Positions 52,393-63,540 of a stretch of 64,000 nucleotides of DNA are shown here, piece by piece. How positions within the stretch are numbered: position 1 is the first letter of the stretch; the number at the start of each line of letters is the position of its first letter. The notes beneath the pieces were generated by a model. The model did not search any database and had not been told where the DNA came from. It was given only the letters and a program-made list of their open reading frames with translations. The DNA comes from Lanius collurio (Eukaryota > Chordata > Aves > Passeriformes > Laniidae), in the NCBI GenBank assembly GCA_020086605.1, contig JACBWW010000003.1, positions 9,041,870 to 9,105,869 of the forward strand. Direction: 5' to 3'. Both the position numbers and the translations under genes were made by a program.

Positions 52393-53296
52393 CTTCAGCA
52401 GGGTCCCTGAACCCAACCTCACTGGTCAGCTGCTGGTGCAGTTGTTGGCCACAGACACCACTTCACTTCAGGCATAGGAAAGAGTAGGGGAGAAATTGGC
52501 TACCTGGGAAAAGTAATAAACACCTTCCTAGCTCTGAGATCAAAGGATTTTAAACTTCTGGATGAGAAGAAGAAGGGAAAACTTGGCTTTGCTGCCAGGA
52601 GGTTTGATAGATCAGGCTACCTCTTATCAGCAATAGCAGCTTCATGACTTGTTCACTGAGAAAAGAGCCTTTCCAAAGAAACTGGCTGCCACTTGAGCAT
52701 TTCTCTGCAGATCCCTAGCAGTTCTGAAAATCCATAGATTATGAAAACTGGTGAGGTTTGAACACACAATACAAAACATAAACTTAATATATTTTAAAAG
52801 GCTGTCATGATTTATTTTCTTCTGCATTTTCTTACACTGGAGTGACACTGCATTAAATCTTATTTTAATGTTCTGGAATGCAAAAAGTACTTGTCAGCAT
52901 TATTTGTTTCTTTTTACTGTGTACACCATATATTTTAGAAACACATTGTTTGGGAAGATGGGGGATTTGCAAGTATTAAAATCTTACGTTTTCATTTATT
53001 TATTTAATTTTAAGAAAAGGGTTTTAACACCTGATAGCAATGTCTGAGCAGTGCAAGAAAGGAAAAGTACTTGCTACAGTAAATAAGTAGAAGATGAAAG
53101 TCTCTGCTTATCCATTTGCCAGTTTAAAGGTTGTAAAACAGAAACTAGAGCAACACTGTGGCTTAGCCAGGTTCATGTGGTGTGATCTCTAACTATGCAA
53201 ATGAGTCTGAATTTAGATGTTTTAATAAACAGTGCCCTTACCATTTGTGCAAACACACAAAAATTTTATAGAAAGTTGTGTGTGCAGTTGGCAAAA

Positions 53297-53322
53297 AACA
53301 GATATATATATATATATCTGTT
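53297..53322. repeat. 26-bp perfect palindrome with (TA)n core
   Basis: The arms aacaga and tctgtt flank seven TA dinucleotides, and the whole is self-complementary. Cruciform-prone TA palindromes arise easily by slippage, and no function is implied. Confidence 0.9.
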
Positions 53323-54027
53323 CTTGTGTCCTAAGACCGACTGATATTTGTCTTTTACCAAATACTTTTCTTCTTCTGTTTTTATACGGATTTGTTTATT
53401 CAACCCATTTGCATATAAGTGTATTTTTGTAGGATTCTGCTCTGGTGAAACTACTATCTAAAACTTGAAATTTTTGTTCTACTTTTATGGAAAAGCAAAG
53501 TCCAAAGAAAATAAGTATTAATTATGTGGGTGAAATTGTGTGTAAGAGTTAACTCTGACTGTGCAATGTATTCAGTCCCTTTTCTAATCACCAACAGGCA
53601 ATTTCATGCAACTTCTGTGGCAAGAGTATTTTTAAAACTGGCTGTGCTCTCCCAGCATGGAGTGGTGGTTCCTGCTAAGGGCATGAGGAGCTAACATAAA
53701 GACGTTTTCTTTTCCTGTGAAACTAAAAATAAGAAACAAAATACATTTCTTTGTCTTTAGAGGAGATTAAGTAACAGAATAATTGACAGGTAACATAGTG
53801 AAAATGTTTAAGATGACATGCAGTCAGCTGCATCAAGTGAGTTCTTGATATTGGCAAAAGTGTGAAGCATTTGGTACAAATATTAGCTTATGTATACCTG
53901 CTCCCTTACATATGTTTCTTATGTAAATATGACATTTGGTTTGGTTTGGGTTTTTTTTGCTATTGGAACACCTAAGGAGTGAGGAATAATTGGCACAATG
54001 TATGGGTCCATGACCAGTACAGGATAT

Positions 54028-54060
54028 CTAGGAGAGCAGATGCAGTTGGAAGCAGGAGAG
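54028..54060 (+). repeat. 33-bp dispersed repeat, copy 2
   Basis: This is the partner of 52360-52392, differing at 3 of 33 positions, about 1.67 kb downstream. A 12-base piece (ctaggagagcag) occurs again at 59874-59885, which may be chance. Confidence 0.6.
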
Positions 54061-54960
54061 ATCCAGTTTATATTGTGGAGTAATTTAAGGAATTCTAAAA
54101 GCAAGTAAGAGTTGCAAGATGGGGTACATATCTTAGTTCTGTTTGGACAGTGTAATGTGGTAGAGCTGTTCGAAAGATGGCCAAACAGGTTCACAAGAAA
54201 GCATTAAGAAAAAAAAAAAAATCTTGACGTGTTTTTGAAAAATTTCTATCACTCCAGTTTGGGACCTGTGGAAATACGACCATCGTATTGCAGAATCTAA
54301 TGATTTACAACTGCAAGAATGCAAGAACAGACTTTTCATCTTTGGAACTGTCCTGCAAAAATAGATTGTCATATTCTGTTGTGTGCTTGGTAACGACAAG
54401 AACAGTCCCTTGTTAGTAAGTCAGACTCTTGTCAGAACAACTTTCTACAGAAGTGATTCCTCTGCAATCTAGAAATTCAAGCCCTACATATGTAGACAAG
54501 GAATTGCTGATTACTTTGGTAAATCGTGCTCTCCTGTGGCCTGTGTGCCCTTATTGGTCTTCTGAAGTGGGGAACCTGGTGTGCCACTAGTTCTTGTGGG
54601 TACATTCAGAAGGTGTCACTTTTATATATTGCAACTTGGCCAAATGATCTATGCTGCTTGACTTAATAAGGGGAGAGAAACAGATTTGGAAATGGCACTG
54701 TGCTTGGTTGCAGAGTAAGGGATAAAAAATAGTTCAGATTTTTTTTGCTGTTTGGTTATAGACAACAGTGTGAAATTTCCTGAGGGAAAGTTAGTGAGAT
54801 AAAGAAACAACTTACATGCCTGATTTTGAAGGAGTATTTTATATCAGAGGAACAATTCATTGTCATATAAAATTTGTTCCCTTACTGCTGCTAAAGCCAA
54901 CATTAGCATGTGGAAAATGTTCACAGACTTGCAAAGTTTCAAAGTTTTCATTGTTTGTTC

Positions 54961-55002
54961 TTATATATAGAACATATACGGTTATATATAGAACTTTATA
55001 CA
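54961..55002. repeat. Imperfect tandem duplication, about 21-bp unit
   Basis: The string ttatatatagaac occurs at 54961-54973 and again at 54982-54994, with related tails (atatacgg and tttatacag). The first copy plus gttc upstream also forms a small inverted repeat (gttc...gaac). Confidence 0.75.
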
Positions 55003-55683
55003 GTTGAATTCTGACGTACATCTCTAGAAAGCTTGCTCTCTCCTAGTAGGGAGAGAACAAGATCTCTTTGTATTTGTTGGCTCCAAGTGGCCATAATAAA
55101 GACATCTCTGAAGATTTGCTTAATTATGCTCCTGTTCCTTCTTGGCAGAAGAAATACAGAAGAGTGAGTGTAACAGATCCTTGAATGATTGCTGTGGTGT
55201 TGCTGTGTTGGAGCCCTTCAGCTTCTCTCAGATGTTCTCTTGCATTTATTGCACCTAAGCTGTCTCTCCAGCTGTTATGCTTGTCAGTAATAACACAGGG
55301 CAAAGATATATGTCAGGAAAACATGGGCAAGTGACACTGCTGTAGAACTGCTGAACAAATTGTCTTGTCATTCACTTGGATGTGTATGAACATATACATG
55401 CACTGCCTTCCCATTTGCTTTTAGATATGACACCCTGACTATGGAGTTTAAGTTGTTCTGCATGTATCAGACCATTATGCTTGTAGCACCTCTGCACACT
55501 ATTACTGTTCTGACTTTGCAGATGGATGAAATATGAATTTCCAGAATGTCTGTGTTGTCCTAGGGTATGTATGAAAGTCAGTATAGCTGAAAGTGGAGAT
55601 GAAAACATAGCTGCCTGCATCCTATCTTTGTACCTCTGCCATTTAGTGTGAACAGATGGATTTTTCCCTATAATTGTAGTGCA

Positions 55684-56209
55684 TGCATGGTGCTGCTGTT
55701 TGCCTTCTAAGAATTTTGCAGACAGGAAAGAATAGGTCAGTGAAAAAAATAGTAAAAAAATAATAATGTATGGATAACTCTCTCTGCCAAGTGCCTTACA
55801 TGTGGGCAGACCCAACACCCACGCTGGAGCAGGGGAAGGACTCCTCCTTCTGAGGAGGAAGCAGTGGCAGAAACAAAATAAAATAAACTGACTGTAACCC
55901 CAATTCCCTGTCTCCCTGAGCTGCTGCGGGGAAGGAGGTAGAGAATCAGGAGAGGTAAGCCTGGGAAGGCAGAAGGTGGTTTTTTAAGATTTATTTTACT
56001 TCTCATTATCCTACTCTGAGCAGGGTTGGTAATAAATTCAGTTAATTTCCCCAAGCTGAGTCTGTTTTGCCCCATGGTGGTACCTGGTGAGTGATCTCAA
56101 CACATGAGCTTCCATTATATTCTCTCTCTCCTGTCCAGTAATAGGGAGGGGAGTGATAGAGTGACTTTAGTGGGTACCTCACAACCAGACAGGGTCAAAG
56201 CACCATGCA
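55684..56209 (-). mobile_element. Solo LTR, ERVL-like, internally deleted (526 bp)
   Basis: On the plus strand the element opens tgcatggtgct (55684-55694) and closes agcaccatgca (56199-56209), an 11-bp perfect terminal inverted repeat with TG...CA ends. Read on the minus strand it gives the expected LTR order: ctttgaccctgtctgg, then acccactaaagtcactc, then acagactcagcttggggaa, then gtaggataatgagaa, then ccctgctccagcgtggg, ending with ttcactgacct. The last block is shared with the 14338-15966 LTR (ttcactgattttgg). The GC-rich central tandem section expected of the family is missing after ctccagcgtggg, so this copy is much shorter. Flanks agtgca (left) and agtcct (right) agree at 4 of 6 positions, a possible decayed target duplication. 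No internal viral genes. The frames at 55737-56075 and 56179-56457 (minus) are chance. Confidence 0.8.
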
Positions 56210-57520
56210 AGTCCTTTCAGCACTTGTCCTACTTGTCCTACATGTCTGAGTTTTGTACCATGGGTATGATGTGACCTACCACTGCTTTTGTGATGCAGGA
56301 TTTTTCTTATTTTATGTACAGGATTTCTGCGCAGTCTTAGCAGAAAACTGTCCCGAGACAACCCAAAGATGTCAGCTGGCAACCTTCTGCATGCTTCCCA
56401 AGAGCATATATTTACTGTCAAATCTGACAACTTGAATAGACCATGCTGGTCAGCCATTTTTCCTAGCTCCTTGGTTCAGCTGGAAGCTTTCAGAGCAGAA
56501 TGCCCCTTTCCCAACACTTAGGGCTAAGGCATATTATCTTTGCCTGTTTGTCCCTGTCCCAGAACTTCTTTATGTTGACAGTCTGCATTCCTGCTTTATA
56601 AAGAGAGCTTCAGGTCTTCCTGGAAAAGATCACTAGCTCCTAGTCACATGACATGAGATGCCTAGAAGAGAGTATGGATCCATCCTGAAGTTGGTGGATA
56701 TATCTGAAAGTATGTGGGGGAGAGGCTTCTTCTCAGGGCACAGTGAGGTGCAGAGTACAGTCAGTGGTGCTTACTTGTTTCTTCAACAGGTTGCCTCTGT
56801 CTGAACTGAGAGATTTGGGCAGGAAGGTGAGGTCAGCTTGGTTCAGAGACTGGAGAAAGAAGACAGGCAATTCTCTCCATCTAAAGAGGTTGTCAGATAA
56901 GGAGAGAGATCTAACAGCTGACTCGGGGGGGAAAAAAAACCAACTATGTGGCACATCAAAAGGGAAGCCTCAAAGAAACAGAACTGTAACTAGACTGTCC
57001 TTGTGGATCCATGATCCTGGTAATTCTTTTCAGATCTGGAGCTCTTAGATCCTCTCTGTAAAGGAAGTTGTCTTGGAAGGTGGTTCCAGTCAGGTGTGTC
57101 CATGCATTGGCTCTGATGTATGTCTGTGGTCCACAAAACAGTCACTTCAGTAATCTCGAAACCTGCTGCACTTCACTTGCCTTCCAGCAAACTTTGTCAG
57201 GTATCAAATTCAGCTGCTGAGTGACAAGTAGGTGAGATGCTGGTGGCAGGGTGGCAGTTGATGCTGTCTGTGGATGGGAGTCACTTATAAAACAGATTTT
57301 GATCCACTGTTGATATTATTCTCTGTCATTTACAATGTCAGATGAGAGTTGGAAAGAAGTAGTTTTATATGAAAACCAGAAGAAACAGTGGTGCAGGAAT
57401 GGACTGTGTCTGTCCTTTCCAAATTCTGTTTTCTTTGTTTAGTGTGGGGTGATGTTTTTTTAAAGTATTCCAGGCAGGACTTTGTGAGGGTAATGTAGAG
57501 AGCTCCTAAATATTAGACAC

Positions 57521-57544
57521 TGGATGGATGGACGGATGGATGGA
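57521..57544. repeat. (TGGA)6 microsatellite with one substitution
   Basis: Six tandem tgga units occur, the third followed by cgga instead of tgga. This is a simple tetranucleotide repeat, likely polymorphic. Confidence 0.9.
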
Positions 57545-60500
57545 CAGAGACCTTAGCTTGAAAGAAGCTGGTGGGAACACTGTATCAAGATATGATAGTT
57601 ACAGGTCAGAGGGGTATTGATCCACTTTCAATGTTGATTTTTAGAAATTTCTTGCTTCTGCTACAGTGGTACACATATGTCCGTATGTTGTCTCTATTTT
57701 CTTCCCTCAAGTCCTGCAAGTCTGGTCACTTTCTTTGTGCCTTGAAGCTGTTTTGAATCTTTCCACCAAAACTTCTCCATCATAAGAATGCTAAACTGAA
57801 GTGTCTGAGGAGAAGCCTGACTGTAAGAGCCATTTGTTACTCTCTATGTCTCATTTTGACTATTGTTTTTCTAACCTTGTAGTAAATTCTTCCCCTCACA
57901 AATTAAGAATATGCAACATTAAATGGAAACAAAGTTAAATTAATTTCCTTAGTGATTTGAGACTACATGTTTGGGGTTTTTTTTAGTGCTGATGTTCTCA
58001 CTGGTATTTTTTTCAGAAGTTGGAATAGCATAAAAAATATGCTGCAAAGAAATATGCTTGGAGGGGTGTGCCTTGTCAGGGCAAAATGAGAGAAACTACC
58101 ATGGCTGAATATAACTCTTGATTATCCTCTGACAGTGGAATTTGTTCATTTGGCTGGTTGAACACCCCTTGGATAGAGTTCTGCCTGTAAGCAGTGCACC
58201 GTTTATACCAATATCTACAGATGTAGTTTGGTAACTGTAGCCTCAATAAATATAACTAATAATTATGTGCGTATATATCATAGGAGAATAGAAAAAATGT
58301 CATATTAATGCAGCACGCATGTGGGTAGGTGCATTGGGCTTTTTGAAAAAAAAGGAAGAAGATGTAGAAATTTGATGATAAATTGAAAACTGAGACTTAT
58401 AATAGCATGCATCTATGAACAACAGTTTGGTCAAAGAGACAAGTAGGGTGTATTGGAATAATTCAGATAGCTCAGTACCATATGATTTTAAAAGTGGAGG
58501 GAGAAGACAAGCTCACAACTGGAAACTATACACAAGGGATTTTTAAAAAAAATCAGTTGTGGCACAGCTGCAGAAAGGAGAAAGCGAGATGTCTAGTAGA
58601 AGGAGGTAGATGTGCAAAAATACATTGAAGTGATACAGGCTAAGATAGCTGATCCTTTGTAATGAAAAGTCAGAGAAGTGTAAAGTATCACCTCCCAGAC
58701 ATTGTATGACAAATGCATTTTCTGACTAGGGCAGTTACCTGTTAACCTGACACAGCTGATCCCAAAGTTGAGAAATCCTTCTTATGTGGCCATGCAGACA
58801 GGTTTATGTGACTTATTCTGACTTTCTTCTGTCTTTACTTTTCCTATCTGGATTTTTTCTAAGCTGAAAAGCATGCAAAATAAGGATTGAACAGTTGCTT
58901 CAGATTTTCCCACTGCCGTGTTCCTGAGCATGCCAAGAAGTGGCTGCCATAAATCTACCTGTTTCATTCCTAAACTTCCTCAGAAACAAGAAACTAGGCT
59001 CCAATATCTAACTATCTAATCTAATGAAAATTTACAGAGATGTGTTTGGACTCCAAGCTGCCTCATCTCTTTGACTTTAATGTAACTATAAGAATAAAGC
59101 AGTAGGAGTTTGGCCTTGTATTAATTTTGAGGTAGTGAGGACTCCTAGCAGTATGAAGGTGACTAATGCAGGTAGTAACACTAGAAGTCACTCATATCCC
59201 ACAGTTTGAATACGCATTCAGACTTGTGATCAGCGTACTTGTGGACCTTCCTTCTGAGCACTGTGAAAATGACAACATCCATATGGAGCATTCCTTGATC
59301 TGTTTTCCATCTTACGTTCCATATTGCTGTGTGCTCAAAACCTGGAATTTAAAATTGAGAAATGTTTGCATGCACTTAGATTAATTAACCATGGCTTTGA
59401 CAGAAAGTCACACAAGATACTGAGGAACTACAGTGATAGATGTGATGGAAGGCAACAACATAATATGTTTAATACTTTAGCACAGAGTATTTTGATTGTT
59501 AGCTTCTTGGGAGATTGGTTAATTCTGTGTTTATCTTCTGTGTAATTTGTTACTAAATAAGCTTTTAAAAGCATAATTCTGGGAAGGAGCCAGTCTGAAT
59601 CCAATCCATGTTGACTGCATAAAGCCTACTTCAGTTATGCATTAATGCCTAGCCTTGTTTGCTGTACTGTGATGGAATTGTGTAAAATGACTTGGATGGA
59701 ATCCAGATAGGAACAAATTTTACCGAGAGTTGTTAAGTCTTTTTCTGAAGTTCCAAACAGCTTATAATGGGGAAAGGGGTGGGAAGCAGTTTTACCCATA
59801 CTGACTAATTAGTAAAATTAATATAATTACTCTGCATGCATGTAATGATACTAAAAGGAGCTTTGTGGATCTGCTAGGAGAGCAGGTTTTTGAAGTTAGG
59901 CATAGCAAACCCGTATACTACTGCCAGTTTCAAGACTTTTGAGTAATGCTTCTTCAAGTCAAGCAGTCTGGCCTGGATTGAAGGAGTTAAAGGGTGATGG
60001 TGAGACTTGACCATAAAGTGACTTAAGGTTTAAGGCTTCTCTGATCTGGTCAAAACCCCCCATGACTGTATGATATCAAGGGTTGAAAAACTGATAAGCT
60101 TTCTATGATAGCTCACATTTATTGCAAACACTTAGATAAGCTATTTATGCACTGAAGGCATTACAATGGATCTGCTATCATTTTTTGATGTGTCTCTGTC
60201 TTTATGACACATCAAATATCATAATATTTTCTGTAGATGACACAAGAAAGCATGAAACTTCTATGGAACATAAAATGGGACAATGGAGCCTTATCAGATA
60301 GGATGCAGGAACACTGCATTTAATTTTTCAGTATGTTGTCTGAAGTCATCTTGTACAGTATATTCCTAATTGAGTACATGGAGTAGAGGCTGCTATATAA
60401 TCGAAGTAGTGTACAAAGTAGTTTCTTTAACTAGGTCTCAATCATTCCAAACACCAAAAGCTCAATAATTCTTGCAATGTGTTGTTCTATTTTGTAGCTG

Positions 60501-60660
60501 ATAGCCCCATAAGAGTGTTTTCTCCAGTTAGCACTTGCACAATTCCAAAAAAACAGATAATTAGAATGATACTTTTAAAGTACATTGTATAAAAGTTTAC
60601 AGCAGAGTGTTTTCCATTTTTACGTCAAAGTATATAATTTTCTGCATTTTATTCCATAGA

Positions 60661-60711
60661 TTTTTCTCTCTCTCTGGAATCACTTTTAAAACTGTGTCTT
60701 AGAGAGAAAAA
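60661..60711. repeat. Inverted repeat with 11-bp perfect arms
   Basis: The arm tttttctctct (60661-60671) is complementary to agagagaaaaa (60701-60711), with a 29-base spacer. It could form a hairpin in RNA, but the arms are simple pyrimidine/purine runs. Probably incidental. Confidence 0.7.
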
Positions 60712-63057
60712 GTGAAAGGATTTATTTTATGGAAGATTTATATACTTTAGATGGAAAAATCAAGAGCAAATATAATAGATTTCTTGCAGTGTCTCTGAAT
60801 GAATACCATCTCCCAAGCAGGTAGAGTTTGGCAGGCAAGGGAATGGAGAAATCAGCAATAATAATCTTGAAAAATTCTGAGTTACATTTTTTGCATGTTG
60901 CTGTAAAAAAAGACATCCCAGCCAGCTGACAACCTTTACAGTTTGGTGAATTTTCTAGAATGTGCAGTTTGGTGCAAGATGTTAAATTGCGTATATTTTA
61001 TTTCTGTGAAATTTTGTCTACTGCCCTCGGTCTCCTTCCTCCTCCCTCTGCCCTCACATTGTGGGTGGTGTGAGGGAATGGAATACTTGCTGAGGCAGAG
61101 GCTGGTGTTGGCATGTTCTTCCCAGAGCTGTTATTGGCTGGATGAAACTCTTGGAGCTCTGTATCTAACTGCTGCTCTGTTTTCTGCCTTCTCATGTTTT
61201 CTCCAAAGCTGGTGAGCATAAAGACATCTGCAAAAGTGTATAAGCGGCTTTACTTTTCAAAAGCTATTAGTTTCTCCCAGCTTTACACCTTATCAAGTTT
61301 CTCTCAATTTGCATCTATTTGTACAAGCTGTAAATGGAGACTGTTGTCAAATGCCTTCCATGAAAGTATCCTATTATTTGGATAAGGAAGGAAATGTGAT
61401 GAAGAGAACATTCTTTAGTCAAAGTTTGCATTGGCCAGTGTGAAATCACACGTTGGTCTCATTTTGTTTGTTTCTGGTTTTGTCACTGTGGTCAGTACAG
61501 TGGCCTCAGAAGGAACTGCGCAGAGAATTGAGGGATCTGTTCATTGCAGGAGGTGGGTATTTACAGAACAGAGTTATGGGCTGTGACACACTGGTGCAGT
61601 CATTAGAATGCAGCTCACACTGCCTCTTATTAATTCTAGATATTACTTTGTGTGGATACTGACTTGGGATCTTAGTTGGCTATTCCTAGAAAGGGCACAA
61701 ATTGTACAGATACTTTTTGGCTTGTTGAGTTGACACTGTCCAATTTAGAACTGCTGCTTTTTCACAGTAATAAGATAATGAAAACAATACTTCCTTTTTA
61801 AAGCCAGGATCTGTAATGGATGGTTGGGATGAAGAAACTGGGAGATAGGCAGAAACATTCCAAGATGTTTCAGGTTTGCAGATATTTGAAAATGTTCTGT
61901 TTCAGTGGAGATTCAAGTTACCAATCTGGTTACTAGTAATCTGTGAAAGTAATTTGGTGGCATTTGGTACTTGTCAGAGTTGGACAGGCTGTCAAGCACC
62001 TCATCCCAAAGTCATTATCACTTTTCTGTTCCTTTATGGCATTTTCCAATGTTCTGTTCTAGTTTCTAATATCAGTTCTGATTGTTTTTCTTGTTTGTTT
62101 GTGAGGTTTTTTTTTTGAACTGCAGACATAGAGTATCTGTCTAGTCTCTAGAATTTCATAAATAGGCCTTACAAGTCAATGCCAGTCTTTACTGAAAGTA
62201 ATTGGTTGGCTATTTCAATAATATTCCTTACATAAAACCCCTCTAAGTAGCTTTTTTTCACAAGAACAGTTTGAGTTTAGTAATATAACATGCAGAGAAA
62301 TAAAGTTTAATGGGTTGATGATTTTTAAAATACCTGCATTTTACTTCTGTTGCCAAAATCTAGTTTTCTTTCTAAGTGTTTCTTTTGGTGAACCTCTGAT
62401 GTGGTAGAGCAGTTTGATTTCAATGTCAATTTACTTGAGGCCGATGTGATTGATAAGTTTAAATTTTTCTGTGTTAAACAAGTTTTCCCTTTTATTAGCA
62501 TAATGAGATGTGGAACAAAATTGCTCCTGAAATTGAAAGCAGAAGAATGAGATTAGTGGATTTTAGGATAATAGAGAGGATATTTGATTTAAATGATTCT
62601 GCTGGATTCTTATACTTAAATATAATGAAATTACTATGAAGAGCTGCCTGAAGAAATCTTTGACTTGATTGTCCCCAGTGCAGTTGAAAATAAGACCTGT
62701 TCTTAAGAGCATCTTCAGGGAAAATGTGAAAATTGGAAGCAAATTCAAGCATACTCCAAGGATTAAATGTGAGAATGTCTTTTTTCTACACAAAGTGGGG
62801 ATATGTTTTACTGGATTTTCTTTCTCCTTGCATGGTGGCAAACAATCTCACTTATACAAAGCAAAGTAGAGCACTATGCCTTTAATTACAAGCCAGTATG
62901 TGCCTTTGTTAGATTAAATGGTCCACACAAGCACTTTTCTGAATCAAGGCTTGTATGATGTCTTGTTCATCACTGACAGTGTACAGAAAAAGTAATAAAG
63001 GCACTGCAAAACCCACTATATGGCTAATCTGTCACCCTGAAAAGGTCACTCACTTTA

Positions 63058-63078
63058 AATTGCAACTCAGTTGCAATT
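63058..63078. repeat. 21-bp inverted repeat with C/EBP-like half sites
   Basis: Aattgcaact, one central c, then agttgcaatt form 10-bp perfect arms. Each arm contains ttgcaa, the core of C/EBP-type sites. This is suggestive only. Confidence 0.7.
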
Positions 63079-63174
63079 GAGACAGGAGCAGAGCCTGTGT
63101 GGTGGCTTGAAAAGCTCAGGAAAGGAAATACCTGTTGTCATTATTTAAAAGTGTTGCTAAAAATTCGAATGCAG

Positions 63175-63540
63175 TTAAAGTGAGTTGAACTGTTTCAGTG
63201 ATGTCCATTCTAGAGTCCCTGGGCACACTCCTTGCTTCGGTGCCTTCCTCAGCTGCTTAACCCCTGTAGCAGCTACAGCTGAGATAACGTGGTGAACAGT
63301 TCCAGCCCGAGTTAGCTCTGAGGACACGTGTTTCAAACTGTGTGCCGGGTGCGGAGGCATCTCAATATTGTGGGAACATATTGTGGAAATGTAGCCAGGA
63401 ACAGGCACCTTCAGATGTGGGCAGCTTATACTGAGAAACTTCCCAAAGTTGTCCATGATTTTATTTTGTACTGAGATCAGAAGAGTCATTGCTCCCATTC
63501 CTAAAATAGGAGCAAACATCGAGTCATTTACTACTCTTAA
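63175..63540 (-). other. CpG-richer patch with an unidentified 114-codon frame
   Basis: On the minus strand a frame runs from 63519 to 63175. It begins with a short hydrophobic start (MFAPILGMGAMTLLISVQNK) and later has histidine/proline-rich and basic parts. No known domain is recognised. Unlike its surroundings, the patch carries about six CpGs between 63238 and 63352, including cacgtg. A plausible minus-strand splice acceptor (tgctcctattttag) lies just upstream of the second methionine, with AG at plus positions 63507-63508, but no convincing donor follows within the frame. It could be an exon, a decayed retrocopy or old repeat, or chance. It is the best non-repeat candidate for coding in the window, but weak. 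Confidence 0.15.

Larger units (their letters stand above)
50000..55683. other. Non-coding unique DNA with small repeats
   Basis: No supported gene. Contents include 14 T at 50943-50956, a short acagaacagaac run near 50536-50550, a duplicated 33-bp string (52360-52392 and 54028-54060), a 26-bp palindrome (53297-53322), 13 A at 54209-54221 and a 21-bp tandem duplication (54961-55002). The frames at 51850-52182 (plus) and 55372-55818 (minus) have no recognised domain. The latter runs partly into the downstream LTR. Confidence 0.5.
56210..63174. other. Non-coding unique DNA
   Basis: About 7 kb without a supported exon or repeat family. A (TGGA)n microsatellite lies at 57521-57544 and an inverted repeat at 60661-60711. 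The patch 61020-61160 is slightly GC-richer. Frames such as 56743-57048 and 59166-59384 (plus) carry no domain. Confidence 0.5.
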
